A stretch of 26,824 nt of DNA. Origin: Opitutaceae bacterium. GTDB taxonomy: Bacteria; Verrucomicrobiota; Verrucomicrobiia; Opitutales; Opitutaceae. How positions within the stretch are numbered: the stretch's first letter is position 1; each line of letters begins with the position of its first letter. The position numbers were made by a program, and so were the translations under genes. The stretch is taken from contig JADJZJ010000048.1 in NCBI GenBank assembly GCA_016715765.1, forward strand, positions 1 to 26,824, given 5' to 3'. Below are positions 14,664 through 22,255 of this stretch, piece by piece. The notes beneath the pieces were generated by a model. It was not told the origin of the DNA, made no database searches, and saw only the letters and a list, made by a program, of their open reading frames with translations.

Positions 14664-14716
14664 TTGGTCAGATTCCGAACAGCAGCGGTCGCCGTTACCC
14701 GAAGGCTCGCGTCGGA

Positions 14717-14852
14717 TTGTAGGGCGCGGTCTCCGAACCCCGCCTGGATCTTAGGATCCGGTAGGCAGCGAGCTTGCTCGCGCTCGAAGCGCAGGCGCTG
14801 CCCAAAGAGCGCCCGCCAGCGGGCTGCCTACCGGTGCAGGCGGTGTTCGGAC
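14717..14852. repeat. Nested palindrome with TTGTAGGGCG/CCGAACCCCGCC arm
   Basis: The outer left arm TCCGAACCCCGCC (14732-14744) pairs with GGCGGTGTTCGGA (14839-14851). Inside it CCGGTAGGCAGC (14758-14769) pairs with GCTGCCTACCGG (14823-14834). Further small dyads sit in the loop, for example CGAGCTTGCTCG. It fills much of the 319-bp spacer 14664-14982. The left edge is almost the same as that of the element at 25802, while the inner pair differs. Confidence 0.8.
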
Positions 14853-14982
14853 CTGTCATCCGTAAGCCCGGCGAAGGAGGACGCCGCGCCCTGCAACTTG
14901 CATCCGACTTCGTAAATCTTAGCACTTAACACGCGGCCTTGGGTTGCTCACCTTGTGGCTTCGCCGTCCCCATCCCCCATTC

Positions 14983-15855
14983 ATGAAGCGCCAATTGACC
15001 GGCTATGCGTTCATCAGTCCCTGGCTGGTGGGGTTTGCCGTCTTCGCGTTGGCGCCGTTTCTGATCAGCATCTACCTGTCGTTCACGCGGTACAACATCG
15101 TGACGGAGCCGGTCTGGATCGGGCTGGGCAACTACCGCAACCTGTTCCTGCATGATCCGCTGTTCTGGAGGGCCCTGGTCGTCACGCTGAAATATGCGGC
15201 GGTCGCCGTGCCGCTGGGCGTCGTCACCGGCGTGGGGCTGGCCCTGCTGCTGAACCTGGAACTGCGCGGCATCGCGGTCTACCGCACGCTCTTCTTCCTG
15301 CCAAGCATCGTCCCGGTCGTGGCCACGAGTGTGGTCTTCCTCTGGATCCTCAATCCGCAGATCGGGCTGGTGAACGGCCTCCTCAAGGCCCTCGGCGTGA
15401 TCGGCCCCAACTGGCTGGGCTCGCCGGACTGGGCCTTCCCGTCGCTGGTGCTGATGAGCCTGTGGAGCGTCGGCGGAAGTGTGATCATCTATCTCGCCGG
15501 GTTGAAGGATATCCCGCTGTCCCTCTATGAGGCGGCCATGATCGACGGCGCCGGCCCCTACCACCGCATGCGTCACATCACGCTGCCGCTGCTCACGCCG
15601 GTGATCTTCTTCAACCTCGTGATGGGCGTCATCGGGGCGTTCCAGTATTTCACGCAGGCCTATGTGATCATGAACGGCACGGAAGGGCCGAACGACTCGA
15701 CCCTGTTCTACGCCCTGTACCTGTTCAACCGCGCCTGGCGCTACCTCGACATGGGCTATGCCTCGGCGATGGCCTGGATCCTCTTCGTGGTGATCATCGG
15801 CATCACCCTCTTCATATTCCGTTCCCATCGGAGGTGGGTGCACTATGGCGACTGA
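14983..15855 (+). CDS. Carbohydrate ABC transporter permease, MalF type
   Basis: A 290-residue integral membrane permease with about six helices, the first at 8-33 (YAFISPWLVGFAVFALAPF). The cytoplasmic EAA loop that docks the ATPase begins at Glu183 (EAAMIDGAGPYHR). This is the CUT1 family (MalF/UgpA/LacF), importing di- or oligosaccharides. I chose the ATG at 14983 because the upstream TTG extension is not hydrophobic and lacks family features. It overlaps the binding-protein gene by 11 bp, so translation is coupled. The partner permease is at 17187. No ATPase gene is nearby, so a shared MsmX-type ATPase is expected. Confidence 0.93.
   Translation: MKRQLTGYAFISPWLVGFAVFALAPFLISIYLSFTRYNIVTEPVWIGLGNYRNLFLHDPLFWRALVVTLKYAAVAVPLGVVTGVGLALLLNLELRGIAVYRTLFFLPSIVPVVATSVVFLWILNPQIGLVNGLLKALGVIGPNWLGSPDWAFPSLVLMSLWSVGGSVIIYLAGLKDIPLSLYEAAMIDGAGPYHRMRHITLPLLTPVIFFNLVMGVIGAFQYFTQAYVIMNGTEGPNDSTLFYALYLFNRAWRYLDMGYASAMAWILFVVIIGITLFIFRSHRRWVHYGD
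15830..15834 (+). promoter_or_regulatory. Shine-Dalgarno for the binding-protein gene
   Basis: GGAGG lies 10 bp before the ATG at 15845, inside the end of the permease gene. It supports the overlapping start. Most genes here lack a clear Shine-Dalgarno sequence. Confidence 0.6.
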
Positions 15856-17197
15856 CGCGCCCGGCCAACGGACCTTCCTCGCGCTCGGCGGCCTGCTGCT
15901 CGCCGGCCTGCTGGTGGCCTTCCTGCTGCCGAAGCCGGTCGAGCATCGGACCGAGGGGCGAATCCAGGTCCGGCTCTGGCACATGTGGACGGCGGAATGG
16001 AAGACGGTGGTTGATGAGATCGTCGCGCGATTCAACCGGAGTCAGGACAAATACGAGGTGATCGCCCTGTCCGTGCCCGGCTTGGGCGGTGCCGACACCA
16101 AGTTCGTACTGGCGGTGGCCGGGGGAGATCCGCCCGATGTCATGGCGCAGTGGAATCCCGTCATCCCCAGCTGGGTCGAAGCCGGTTTGCTGCAGCCGTT
16201 GGACGCCTTCATGACGCCCGCCGAGTGGGCGGCCCTGCGGCAGGAGATGTATCCGGTGGCGCGGAAAATCGGCGTTTATCGGGACCGGCTCTACGGGGTC
16301 ACCACCGGACTGAACATCTGGGCCTGCTTCTACCTGCCCGCGCACTTCCGGGAGGCGGGGCTCGATCCGGAGGCGTTTCCGACCTCGCTGGAGGATTTGT
16401 TCGAGGTGGGCGCCAAACTGGACCGCTTCGACGGCCGGAACCTCACCCGCATGGGCTTCATGCCCCAGCTGTTCGGTTTCAATGTCACCCTTTTCGGCCA
16501 TGGGTTCTACGACGAAACCAAGCAGGAGGTTACGGTGTTCACGCCCGCGAATCTGCGGGCTTTGGAGGTTTTCGCCGCGGAGCAGGCGCGGCTGGGCTTC
16601 GACAATGTCGCGCGCTTCCAGGCGGGCATCAACCAGCTCAGCTTTGCCGCCGGCTGGCCGTTCATTGGCGGCCACTACTCCATTTGCCTGGATGGCCAGT
16701 GGCGGGTCGAGCAGATCGCGCGTTATGCGCCGGAGCTGGAATACCTCACGGCGCCCCTGCCGCCGCCGGCCGGGGGGCGCGCGCGCGCGGGATTTTCGAA
16801 CGGCAATTTCATGGTCATCCCCGTGGGGGCCAAATGTCCCGATGGCGCCTGGGAGTTCATCAAGTTCTGGAGCGGCATCGAAAATCCGGAGCGGGCGGCG
16901 GAAATCTACGTGATGGGCGGCTGGCTGCCGCTCAAACCGGCCATCGTGCAGGCGCCGGCCTACCAGGCCTATCTGCGCAAGTATCCCCAGTTTCGGACCT
17001 TCGTGGACCTGCTGAGTTCGGAGTACATCCAGGTCGCCGCCCCGGTCCCCTATACCTCGTATCTGGCCGACCGCGTCACCCGCGCCAACGACATGGCCCT
17101 GCAGGGCCTGCTCAGCCCCGAACAGGCGCTGCGGGAATTGGAGACGGAAGTCCGCCAGGAGCAGCTGCGCCGAAAGGAGTTTGGCTATGTCGACTAG
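15845..17197 (+). CDS. Extracellular solute-binding protein family 1 (CUT1 sugar ABC)
   Basis: A 450-residue binding protein. A single hydrophobic N-terminal segment (about 10-29, TFLALGGLLLAGLLVAFLLP) has no lipobox Cys, so it is either an uncleaved anchor or a signal peptide. The mature part has the family-1 pattern: VRLWHMWTAEW near the start, GGDPPDVMAQWNP, then YGVTTGLNIWACFYLP, and a late ANDMALQGLLSPEQAL helix. It delivers a sugar to the two flanking permeases, overlapping the first by 11 bp and the second by 11 bp. A GH106-like hydrolase follows downstream, so a plant or algal oligosaccharide is a reasonable guess, not shown by sequence. Confidence 0.92.
   Translation: MATDAPGQRTFLALGGLLLAGLLVAFLLPKPVEHRTEGRIQVRLWHMWTAEWKTVVDEIVARFNRSQDKYEVIALSVPGLGGADTKFVLAVAGGDPPDVMAQWNPVIPSWVEAGLLQPLDAFMTPAEWAALRQEMYPVARKIGVYRDRLYGVTTGLNIWACFYLPAHFREAGLDPEAFPTSLEDLFEVGAKLDRFDGRNLTRMGFMPQLFGFNVTLFGHGFYDETKQEVTVFTPANLRALEVFAAEQARLGFDNVARFQAGINQLSFAAGWPFIGGHYSICLDGQWRVEQIARYAPELEYLTAPLPPPAGGRARAGFSNGNFMVIPVGAKCPDGAWEFIKFWSGIENPERAAEIYVMGGWLPLKPAIVQAPAYQAYLRKYPQFRTFVDLLSSEYIQVAAPVPYTSYLADRVTRANDMALQGLLSPEQALRELETEVRQEQLRRKEFGYVD
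17173..17179 (+). promoter_or_regulatory. Shine-Dalgarno deciding the second permease start
   Basis: AAAGGAG lies 7 bp before the ATG at 17187. It selects that ATG rather than the TTG at 17181 and is one of the strongest ribosome-binding sites in the window. Confidence 0.75.
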
Positions 17198-18044
17198 GTC
17201 GAATGCCCATAAACTCGTCACGCATGCCGTGCTGATCCTGCTCTGCCTGCCCTTTGTGTTGCCGCTGGTCTGGATGGCCTCCACCAGCCTGAAGCCGGAA
17301 ACGGAAATCTACGCCACCGCGGCGCCAGCCAATGCGCTGGAATATCTCGGCACCCTCCTGCCCGCCCGCCCGCACTGGCAGAACTACCCCGATGCGCTCC
17401 GGACCGTGCCCTTCGCCACGTACCTGCAGAACACGCTGATCCTGTGCGTCGCAAACGTGGTGTTCGCCGTGCTGTCGAGCGCGGTTGTCGCCTATGGGTT
17501 TGCCCGCCTGCAGTTCCGCGGCCGGGAATTCTGGTTCATGGTGATGATCTCGACCATGGCGCTGCCGGGGCAGGTCACGATGATTCCGGTCTTCACGCTC
17601 TTCCGCGAACTCGGGCTCTACGGGACCTTCCTGCCGCTCATCATTCCGTCCCTGTTCGGCAACGCATTCTTCATTTTTCTCCTGCGCCAGTTCTTCCGCA
17701 CCATCCCGGAGGAACTGGCCGAGGCGGCGCGCGTCGACGGCGCCAGCGAGTGGACCATCTTCACGCGCGTCATGCTCCCGCTGGCGAAGCCGGCCCTCGC
17801 GACCTGCGCGCTGTTCCAGTTTCTGCACACGTGGAATGATTTCTTCGGTCCGCTGCTCTACATCGACGATCCAGACCGCTATCCCCTCGCCTATGGCCTG
17901 CAGCAGTTCATGAGCAGCTACGGCGGCAAGTGGGCCCAACTCATGGCCGGCGCGTGCATCTTCACGGTGCCGATCATCATCCTCTTCTTCTTCGCCCAGA
18001 AAACCTTCATCCAGGGCATCAGCACGACCGGATCGAAGGCGTGA
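17187..18044 (+). CDS. Carbohydrate ABC transporter permease, MalG type
   Basis: A 285-residue inner-membrane permease of the CUT1 family (MalG/UgpE/AraQ). There are about six helices, the first at 13-32 (HAVLILLCLPFVLPLVWMAS), followed by the family's STSLKPE periplasmic entry. The EAA loop starts at Glu179 (EAARVDGASEWTIFTRV) and ends in LPLAKPA. It overlaps the binding-protein gene by 11 bp and has a strong Shine-Dalgarno sequence. With the permease at 14983 it forms the membrane channel of the importer. Confidence 0.93.
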   Translation: MSTRSNAHKLVTHAVLILLCLPFVLPLVWMASTSLKPETEIYATAAPANALEYLGTLLPARPHWQNYPDALRTVPFATYLQNTLILCVANVVFAVLSSAVVAYGFARLQFRGREFWFMVMISTMALPGQVTMIPVFTLFRELGLYGTFLPLIIPSLFGNAFFIFLLRQFFRTIPEELAEAARVDGASEWTIFTRVMLPLAKPALATCALFQFLHTWNDFFGPLLYIDDPDRYPLAYGLQQFMSSYGGKWAQLMAGACIFTVPIIILFFFAQKTFIQGISTTGSKA

Positions 18045-18133
18045 GTTGAAGCATCCATCCACCCAGGTCACTCGTATTGGATTCCAATAAACAATAATCA
18101 TTAACCAATAAGCCATCACCCATCCCCTGCCCG

Positions 18134-18589
18134 ATGATCCACACCCTTGAGCGCACCCAGTTCATCCCCGCCGATCCGGCCCGGGTGTGGGCGTTTTTCT
18201 GCGACCCGCAGAATCTCAACGCGCTCACGCCGCCGGAGATGCACTTCGAGATCCTCGGCCAGCCGGCTCCCATGCATCAGGGCCAGTTGATCGCCTACCG
18301 CATCCGCGTGGCACCTGGTGTGCGCGTGAACTGGCTCACGGAGATCCGGCATGTGCGCGAAGGCCGCTACTTCGTGGACGAACAGCGCCGCGGCCCCTAC
18401 TCGCTCTGGTATCACGAGCACTGCTTCGAGTCCCTGGCCGGCGGCGTCCAGATGACCGACCGAGTGACCTATGCCCTGCCCTTCGGTCCGCTCGGCGACC
18501 TCGTGCATGCCCTCTGGGTGCGCCGCACGTTGACGCATATCTTCGACTATCGCCGCGACACAGTTGAGAAACTGTTCGCCGCACAGTGA
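18134..18589 (+). CDS. SRPBCC (START-like) family protein
   Basis: A 151-residue protein of the SRPBCC/polyketide-cyclase fold. It opens with HTLERTQFIPADPARVWAFFCDPQNLNALTPP and continues with WLTEIRHVREGRYFVDEQRRGPYSLWYHEHCFE and RVTYALPFGPLGDLVHALWVRRTL, the pattern of COG4276-like proteins that I recall. Such proteins bind small hydrophobic ligands; most have no assigned role. It lies 89 bp after the ABC permease on the same strand, so it may be read from the same transcript, though a functional link to sugar uptake is not evident. Confidence 0.88.
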   Translation: MIHTLERTQFIPADPARVWAFFCDPQNLNALTPPEMHFEILGQPAPMHQGQLIAYRIRVAPGVRVNWLTEIRHVREGRYFVDEQRRGPYSLWYHEHCFESLAGGVQMTDRVTYALPFGPLGDLVHALWVRRTLTHIFDYRRDTVEKLFAAQ

Positions 18590-18636
18590 TGCTAAGTGCG
18601 GTCGCGCGGCAAACACCACGGGCAACCAAATTCCTT

Positions 18637-18759
18637 GAACAGCCAACGTCCAACTTCGAACTTCCAACATCCAAGGGACGGCAAATGATCCGACTGGGAC
18701 TTCCGCCAGAGAGGCCATGAATTGGATGTTGGAAGTTGGAGGTTGAGCGTTGGATGTTC
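18637..18759. repeat. TTGGATGTTG-unit palindrome
   Basis: The left arm, GAACAGCCAACGTCCAAC and further units (18637-18674), is nearly the reverse complement of the right arm, TTGGATGTTGGAAGTTGG and further units (18722-18759). It occupies most of the 194-bp spacer before the GH106-like gene and could lie in its leader. Confidence 0.9.
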
Positions 18760-18783
18760 TGAGCTTCACTCAGCCTGCCCCAT

Positions 18784-20751
18784 GTGAAATCCGACGATCT
18801 GCCCGCCTCCTGCCGTCCGCTGCAAATGATCCATGGCTTCGACCAGTGGCCGGAGGCGACGGATGAAGGCATGCGCGAACGGATCCTTGCCCTGAAACAG
18901 GCCGGGCTGGGTGGCCTGGTGGTCAACGTCAGTTTCAAAAACTATCTCCGCGACGAGGCGGCATGGATCCACTTCAAGCGCGGGGTGCTGCTCGCACACC
19001 AGGAGGGCATGCGCCTTTGGATCTACGACGAGGAAGGCTACCCCAGCGGCGCGGCGGGCGGACGGGTGCTCGAAGAGGCGCCTTCAACCGAGGCGCAGGG
19101 ACTGATCCGGATCGTCGAGCCGACAGGTGGAATCCGCTACGACGTAATCCGGCTCTATGAAGGCACGCACGCGACGGAGAACTTCTACCAGAAGCGTCCC
19201 TGCATCAACATGCTGGATCCGCTCGGCACCGCGACCTTCCTCGCGGTGACGCATGACCGGTACGCGGCGGTGCTCGAGCCGATTGCGCAGTATGTGGAGG
19301 CATTCTTCACCGATGAGCCCGCGCTGATCTCCGCCTATATCCCGAAAGATCGCGACTACCCCAAAACCCTGCCCTGGCACGCCCGTTTGCCGGATGAATT
19401 CATGGCCCGCATGGGCTACGATCTCCGGCCCCATCTCGAGAGTCTTTTCGTCGATACCGGGGGCATCGACCGGAAGTTCCGGTGCGACTTCTACGCCGTG
19501 GTGGCCGCGCTCTGTGCGGAAACCTATTTTGGCGGCCTGCGCGAGTGGTGCCGGCGCCACGGAGTCGCCTCAAGCGGTCATTTGTTGGGAGAGGAGTCCA
19601 TGGCCTGGCAGACGGTTTTCAACGGCGAGCCCTATGCCTGCTACCGCCAGCTGGACATCCCCGGCATCGACATGATCACGTCGGATCCCGAAAAGATCAT
19701 GGCCAACGAATACTTCCTGGTGCCCAAGGTGGCTGGATCGGCCTGCCGCCTCCAGGGCAGCCGGCGGCTGATGTGCGAGATCAGCGACTTCTTCGGCGTC
19801 ATGGACCAGCATCACGCCTCGATCGAACAGATGCAGTGCACGGCCGGGATCCTCTTTGCCGGCGGCGTCACGGACCTGTGCTCGTATTACACCATCGCTT
19901 TCAAGCCGGAGGACGAGGAGAAGCCGGGCAAGTTTTCCGTGCGGACGTACCGGCGGTACACCGATTTTGTCACGCGGTTGAATGCCTGCTTCACGCGGGG
20001 CACAATCGAGACCCGCGTGGCGGTGCTGTACCCCATCGTCGCCCTGCATGCCCATTTTACACCTTCCACCCGCTCGATGTACGAGCCGCATGTCACTCCC
20101 GTGGTTAACAATCTGGATAGCACTTTCACCCACCTCTGCCGCAGCCTCCTCCAGCAGCAGATTGATTTTGATGTCGTGGATGAGACGAGCATGGCCGGTG
20201 CGCGCGTGGAGGGAAAATTCCTCCGGCTCGGGGAGAGAGGATATCAGGTGCTGATTCTTCCGCCCATGGATACCATTCGGGTGAAGACCATGGAGACGAT
20301 CGCCGGATTCGCCGAGGCCGGAGGAGCAGTGGTGACACACCCCCTCGTCCCGAAGTACGCGGCCGAAGGTCCGGAAAACGATGGCAGGATCAACGCGGCC
20401 GTCAGCCGGATACAAGCCAGCGGGTCGTTTGCCTATGCCGATGATGGAGCAACATCCATCGGCGCCCTGGTGAAAGCGCGAGTGCCTGCCGGGTGTGAGC
20501 TCACTCCGCCGAGCGAACACATTCTCTGCACAGTGTTGAACAGGGAGGGCGGCACCACCTACTTTCTGGTGAATACCTCGTCGAATCAGTACGTTGGCAA
20601 CTGCACGGTTCGGAGTGCGGGCGTGTCGGTGTTATATGATCCCGCCACAGGTGAAGCGCGCCCGCTGCCGCAGCAGAAAGCCGATGGTGAGTGCACAGAA
20701 TTTTCGCTGACCCTGCGCCCGTTCGAATCGCTCATGGTTGAATTCAATTAG
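18784..20751 (+). CDS. GH106-like glycoside hydrolase, short form
   Basis: A 655-residue protein resembling GH106 (alpha-L-rhamnosidase) family proteins. It shows GLGGLVVNVSFKNYL and WIYDEEGYPSGAAGG (79-93) of a TIM barrel, then FFTDEPAL (174-181) and SGHLLGEE (264-271), with acidic residues at places where such enzymes keep catalytic carboxylates. A beta-rich C-terminal part ends in LTLRPFESLMVEFN. GH106 proteins are commonly near 1000 residues, so this one lacks some accessory domains. No signal peptide is seen, so it probably acts in the cytosol on imported glycosides. The start is a GTG at 18784; the adjacent ATG at 18782 is in a frame that stops at once. It is the last gene of the sugar locus. 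Confidence 0.8.
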   Translation: MKSDDLPASCRPLQMIHGFDQWPEATDEGMRERILALKQAGLGGLVVNVSFKNYLRDEAAWIHFKRGVLLAHQEGMRLWIYDEEGYPSGAAGGRVLEEAPSTEAQGLIRIVEPTGGIRYDVIRLYEGTHATENFYQKRPCINMLDPLGTATFLAVTHDRYAAVLEPIAQYVEAFFTDEPALISAYIPKDRDYPKTLPWHARLPDEFMARMGYDLRPHLESLFVDTGGIDRKFRCDFYAVVAALCAETYFGGLREWCRRHGVASSGHLLGEESMAWQTVFNGEPYACYRQLDIPGIDMITSDPEKIMANEYFLVPKVAGSACRLQGSRRLMCEISDFFGVMDQHHASIEQMQCTAGILFAGGVTDLCSYYTIAFKPEDEEKPGKFSVRTYRRYTDFVTRLNACFTRGTIETRVAVLYPIVALHAHFTPSTRSMYEPHVTPVVNNLDSTFTHLCRSLLQQQIDFDVVDETSMAGARVEGKFLRLGERGYQVLILPPMDTIRVKTMETIAGFAEAGGAVVTHPLVPKYAAEGPENDGRINAAVSRIQASGSFAYADDGATSIGALVKARVPAGCELTPPSEHILCTVLNREGGTTYFLVNTSSNQYVGNCTVRSAGVSVLYDPATGEARPLPQQKADGECTEFSLTLRPFESLMVEFN

Positions 20752-20760
20752 AATTCGGAC

Positions 20761-20900
20761 TGTAGGGCCGGACCTTGGTCCGGTCTCGTAGACCTTCCGT
20801 ATGCGAAACATCTTCGCCCATCGCGGTGGAAAGGCACGCCCCAAGGTGCGGTCCTACAATTCAGTCACGCACAATCGCGGCATAAAACCGCTCCTACAAG
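20761..20900. repeat. GTAGGGCCGGACCTTGG palindrome plus REP-like hairpin
   Basis: TGTAGGGCCGGACCTTGG (20761-20778) pairs with CCAAGGTGCGGTCCTACA (20841-20858). Directly after it, 20868-20900 holds GCGGCATAAAACCGC, a short stem-loop followed by CTCCTACAAG. On the other strand this reads TTGTAGGAGCGGTTTTATG, resembling REP sequences of other bacteria. Together they fill about half of the 291-bp spacer 20752-21042; the rest shows no gene I can support. Confidence 0.8.
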
Positions 20901-21042
20901 AAGACAGGACCCGCATCTGACTCTCTGCACTTGGATGTTCAAAGAATTGCGTGCCGATACCCCAATACCGCTTTCGGGTGAGTTTGGAGGCATGACTCTA
21001 TATTCGATTGGGCGGGAGTTATTCGTGCGGAATTTTGTCCGC

Positions 21043-21744
21043 ATGAAACCGATGCCTGATAGCCCGGGAAAGTCCTTCAAAAAAGCCGCCCCCGCACCGG
21101 AAGCGCTGCTGCAGGTGCATGGGGGCTACCGGCACCTGAAGAGCTTTCAAGTGGCGCAATTGGCGTACGATCTCACGGTGCGATTCTGCGACCGCTACAT
21201 CAGCAAGCGCAGCCGCACGCATGACCAGATGGTGCAGGCGGCCCGGAGTGGTGTGCAGAACATTGCCGAGGGCTCCAAGGCGAGCGGCACTTCAAAGAAG
21301 ACCGAGCTCAAGCTCACCAATGTAGCAAGGGCCAGCCTGGAGGAACTGATGCTCGATTATGAAGACTACCTGCGGCAGCGCAGACTGCCACTATGGGCGC
21401 GGGAAGACCCGCGACGGAAGGCGCTCGTGGCCCGGCGCTGCCGGACGGTGGAGGAAGTAGCCGCCTGGGTGCGCGAGCAGCATGGACTTGATGGACCTCA
21501 TGGACTGCATGGACGGCATGGACGGCCACAAACCACGGCTCAGTCCATGAAGTCCATTCAGTCCATCAAGTCCATAGCATCCATCCCAAGCACCTACCCC
21601 GAAATCGCCGCCAATGCCGCTCATGTCCTCATCGGGGTGGCGTGCGTCCTCCTCGACCGCCAGCTCACGTCCCTGGCGCGCTCCTTTGAGGCCGAGGGAG
21701 GCTTCACCGAGAGGCTCTATCGCGTGCGCAGCAGCCGCCGCTAG
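21043..21744 (+). CDS. Four-helix-bundle (suffix-domain) protein with internal repeat insertion
   Basis: A 233-residue protein related to the four-helix-bundle proteins common in Verrucomicrobia and Bacteroidetes. GYRHLKSFQVAQLAYDLTVRFC begins the bundle, followed by SRTHDQMVQAARSGVQNIAEG, TELKLTNVARASLEELMLDYEDYLRQR and the end segment EGGFTERLYRVR, the 'suffix' pattern I recall. Between AAWVREQ and YPEIAANAAHVLIG lie about 40 residues (HGLDGPHGLHGRHG and MKSIQSIKSI) unlike any helix of the family. They are encoded by a palindrome of GTCCATCAA units. The frame stays open, so a product with an unusual loop is possible. The ATG at 21043 is preferred; a longer frame from 20935 lacks family features. 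The function of the family is unknown. Confidence 0.85.
   Translation: MKPMPDSPGKSFKKAAPAPEALLQVHGGYRHLKSFQVAQLAYDLTVRFCDRYISKRSRTHDQMVQAARSGVQNIAEGSKASGTSKKTELKLTNVARASLEELMLDYEDYLRQRRLPLWAREDPRRKALVARRCRTVEEVAAWVREQHGLDGPHGLHGRHGRPQTTAQSMKSIQSIKSIASIPSTYPEIAANAAHVLIGVACVLLDRQLTSLARSFEAEGGFTERLYRVRSSRR
21481..21584. repeat. GTCCATCAA-unit palindrome inside a coding sequence
   Basis: The left arm has five ATGGAC-type units (21481-21523). The right arm has five TCCAT-type units in the opposite sense (21543-21584). It lies wholly within the four-helix-bundle gene and keeps the frame. Confidence 0.9.
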
Positions 21745-21756
21745 GCCTCCTTGCGC

Positions 21757-22029
21757 TCAATCCACCCCGATGGCCTTGCCGCCCTCGCGCTTGTCGTAGC
21801 TGCGGAAGGCGAACATCGTCTCGCTGTCGACGATGCCCTCGACCTTCAGCAGGTGGTCCGTGATCAGGCTCTCAATGGTGTCGAGGGACTCGCTCTTGAG
21901 AATCACCAGGAGGTCGTAGCGCCCCGACACCGAGTACACATCGGTGACTCCGGGCAGGTCCAAAATCACCTCGGCCGTCCGGGTGACTTTGCGATGATCG
22001 ATCTTGAGCATGATGATGGCGGTGGGCAT
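21757..22029 (-). CDS. Stand-alone Lrp/AsnC RAM-domain protein
   Basis: A 90-residue protein consisting only of the Lrp/AsnC ligand-binding (RAM) fold: AIIMLKIDHRKV, AEVILDLPGVTDVYSVSGRYDLLVILKSES, IESLITDHLLKVEGIVDSETMFAF. There is no DNA-binding helix-turn-helix, so it is a single-domain amino-acid sensor or an assembly partner of full-length Lrp proteins. The ATG at 22029 has a good GAGGAG site just upstream, which decides it against a longer frame. It converges on the four-helix-bundle gene with 12 bp between. Ligand and partner are unknown. Confidence 0.9.
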   Translation of the reverse strand: MPTAIIMLKIDHRKVTRTAEVILDLPGVTDVYSVSGRYDLLVILKSESLDTIESLITDHLLKVEGIVDSETMFAFRSYDKREGGKAIGVD

Positions 22030-22033
22030 GGAA

Positions 22034-22039
22034 CTCCTC
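22034..22039 (-). promoter_or_regulatory. Shine-Dalgarno deciding the RAM-protein start
   Basis: On the minus strand GAGGAG is followed by 4 bp and the ATG at 22029. It supports the shorter reading frame. Confidence 0.7.
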
Positions 22040-22100
22040 GGTTTGCAGCTTGGTATAGGAGTAATGGTCAGCAGGCAAACCGAACCCGCCATGCGAAGAA

Positions 22101-22196
22101 GAACGCTTAACTTTTAACGCTTAACGCTCAATTGATGAAACCTGATCTTTCCGGTTCACTGAGCGTTAAACGTTAAAAGTTAAGCGTTGAGCGTTC
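22101..22196. repeat. GAACGCTTAAC-unit palindrome
   Basis: GAACGCTTAACTTTTAACGC with further units (22101-22130) pairs with GAGCGTTAAACGTTAAAAGT with further units (22161-22196). It lies between two divergent genes, so it sits in the upstream region of both rather than at a terminator position. Confidence 0.9.
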
Positions 22197-22255
22197 AGTC
22201 CTTGCCGCAGCTTGCCCTTCCGCATTTCGCTCACCACGCTCACCGTCCATAAATC

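Noticed and set aside
15812..17284. 490-codon minus-strand open frame
   Set aside because: Mirror of the family-1 binding-protein gene, which has overlapping neighbours and a Shine-Dalgarno sequence.
21043..21744. 23S rRNA intervening-sequence protein
   Set aside because: There is no rRNA nearby, and the C-terminal EGGFTERLYRVR segment points to the suffix-domain subgroup.
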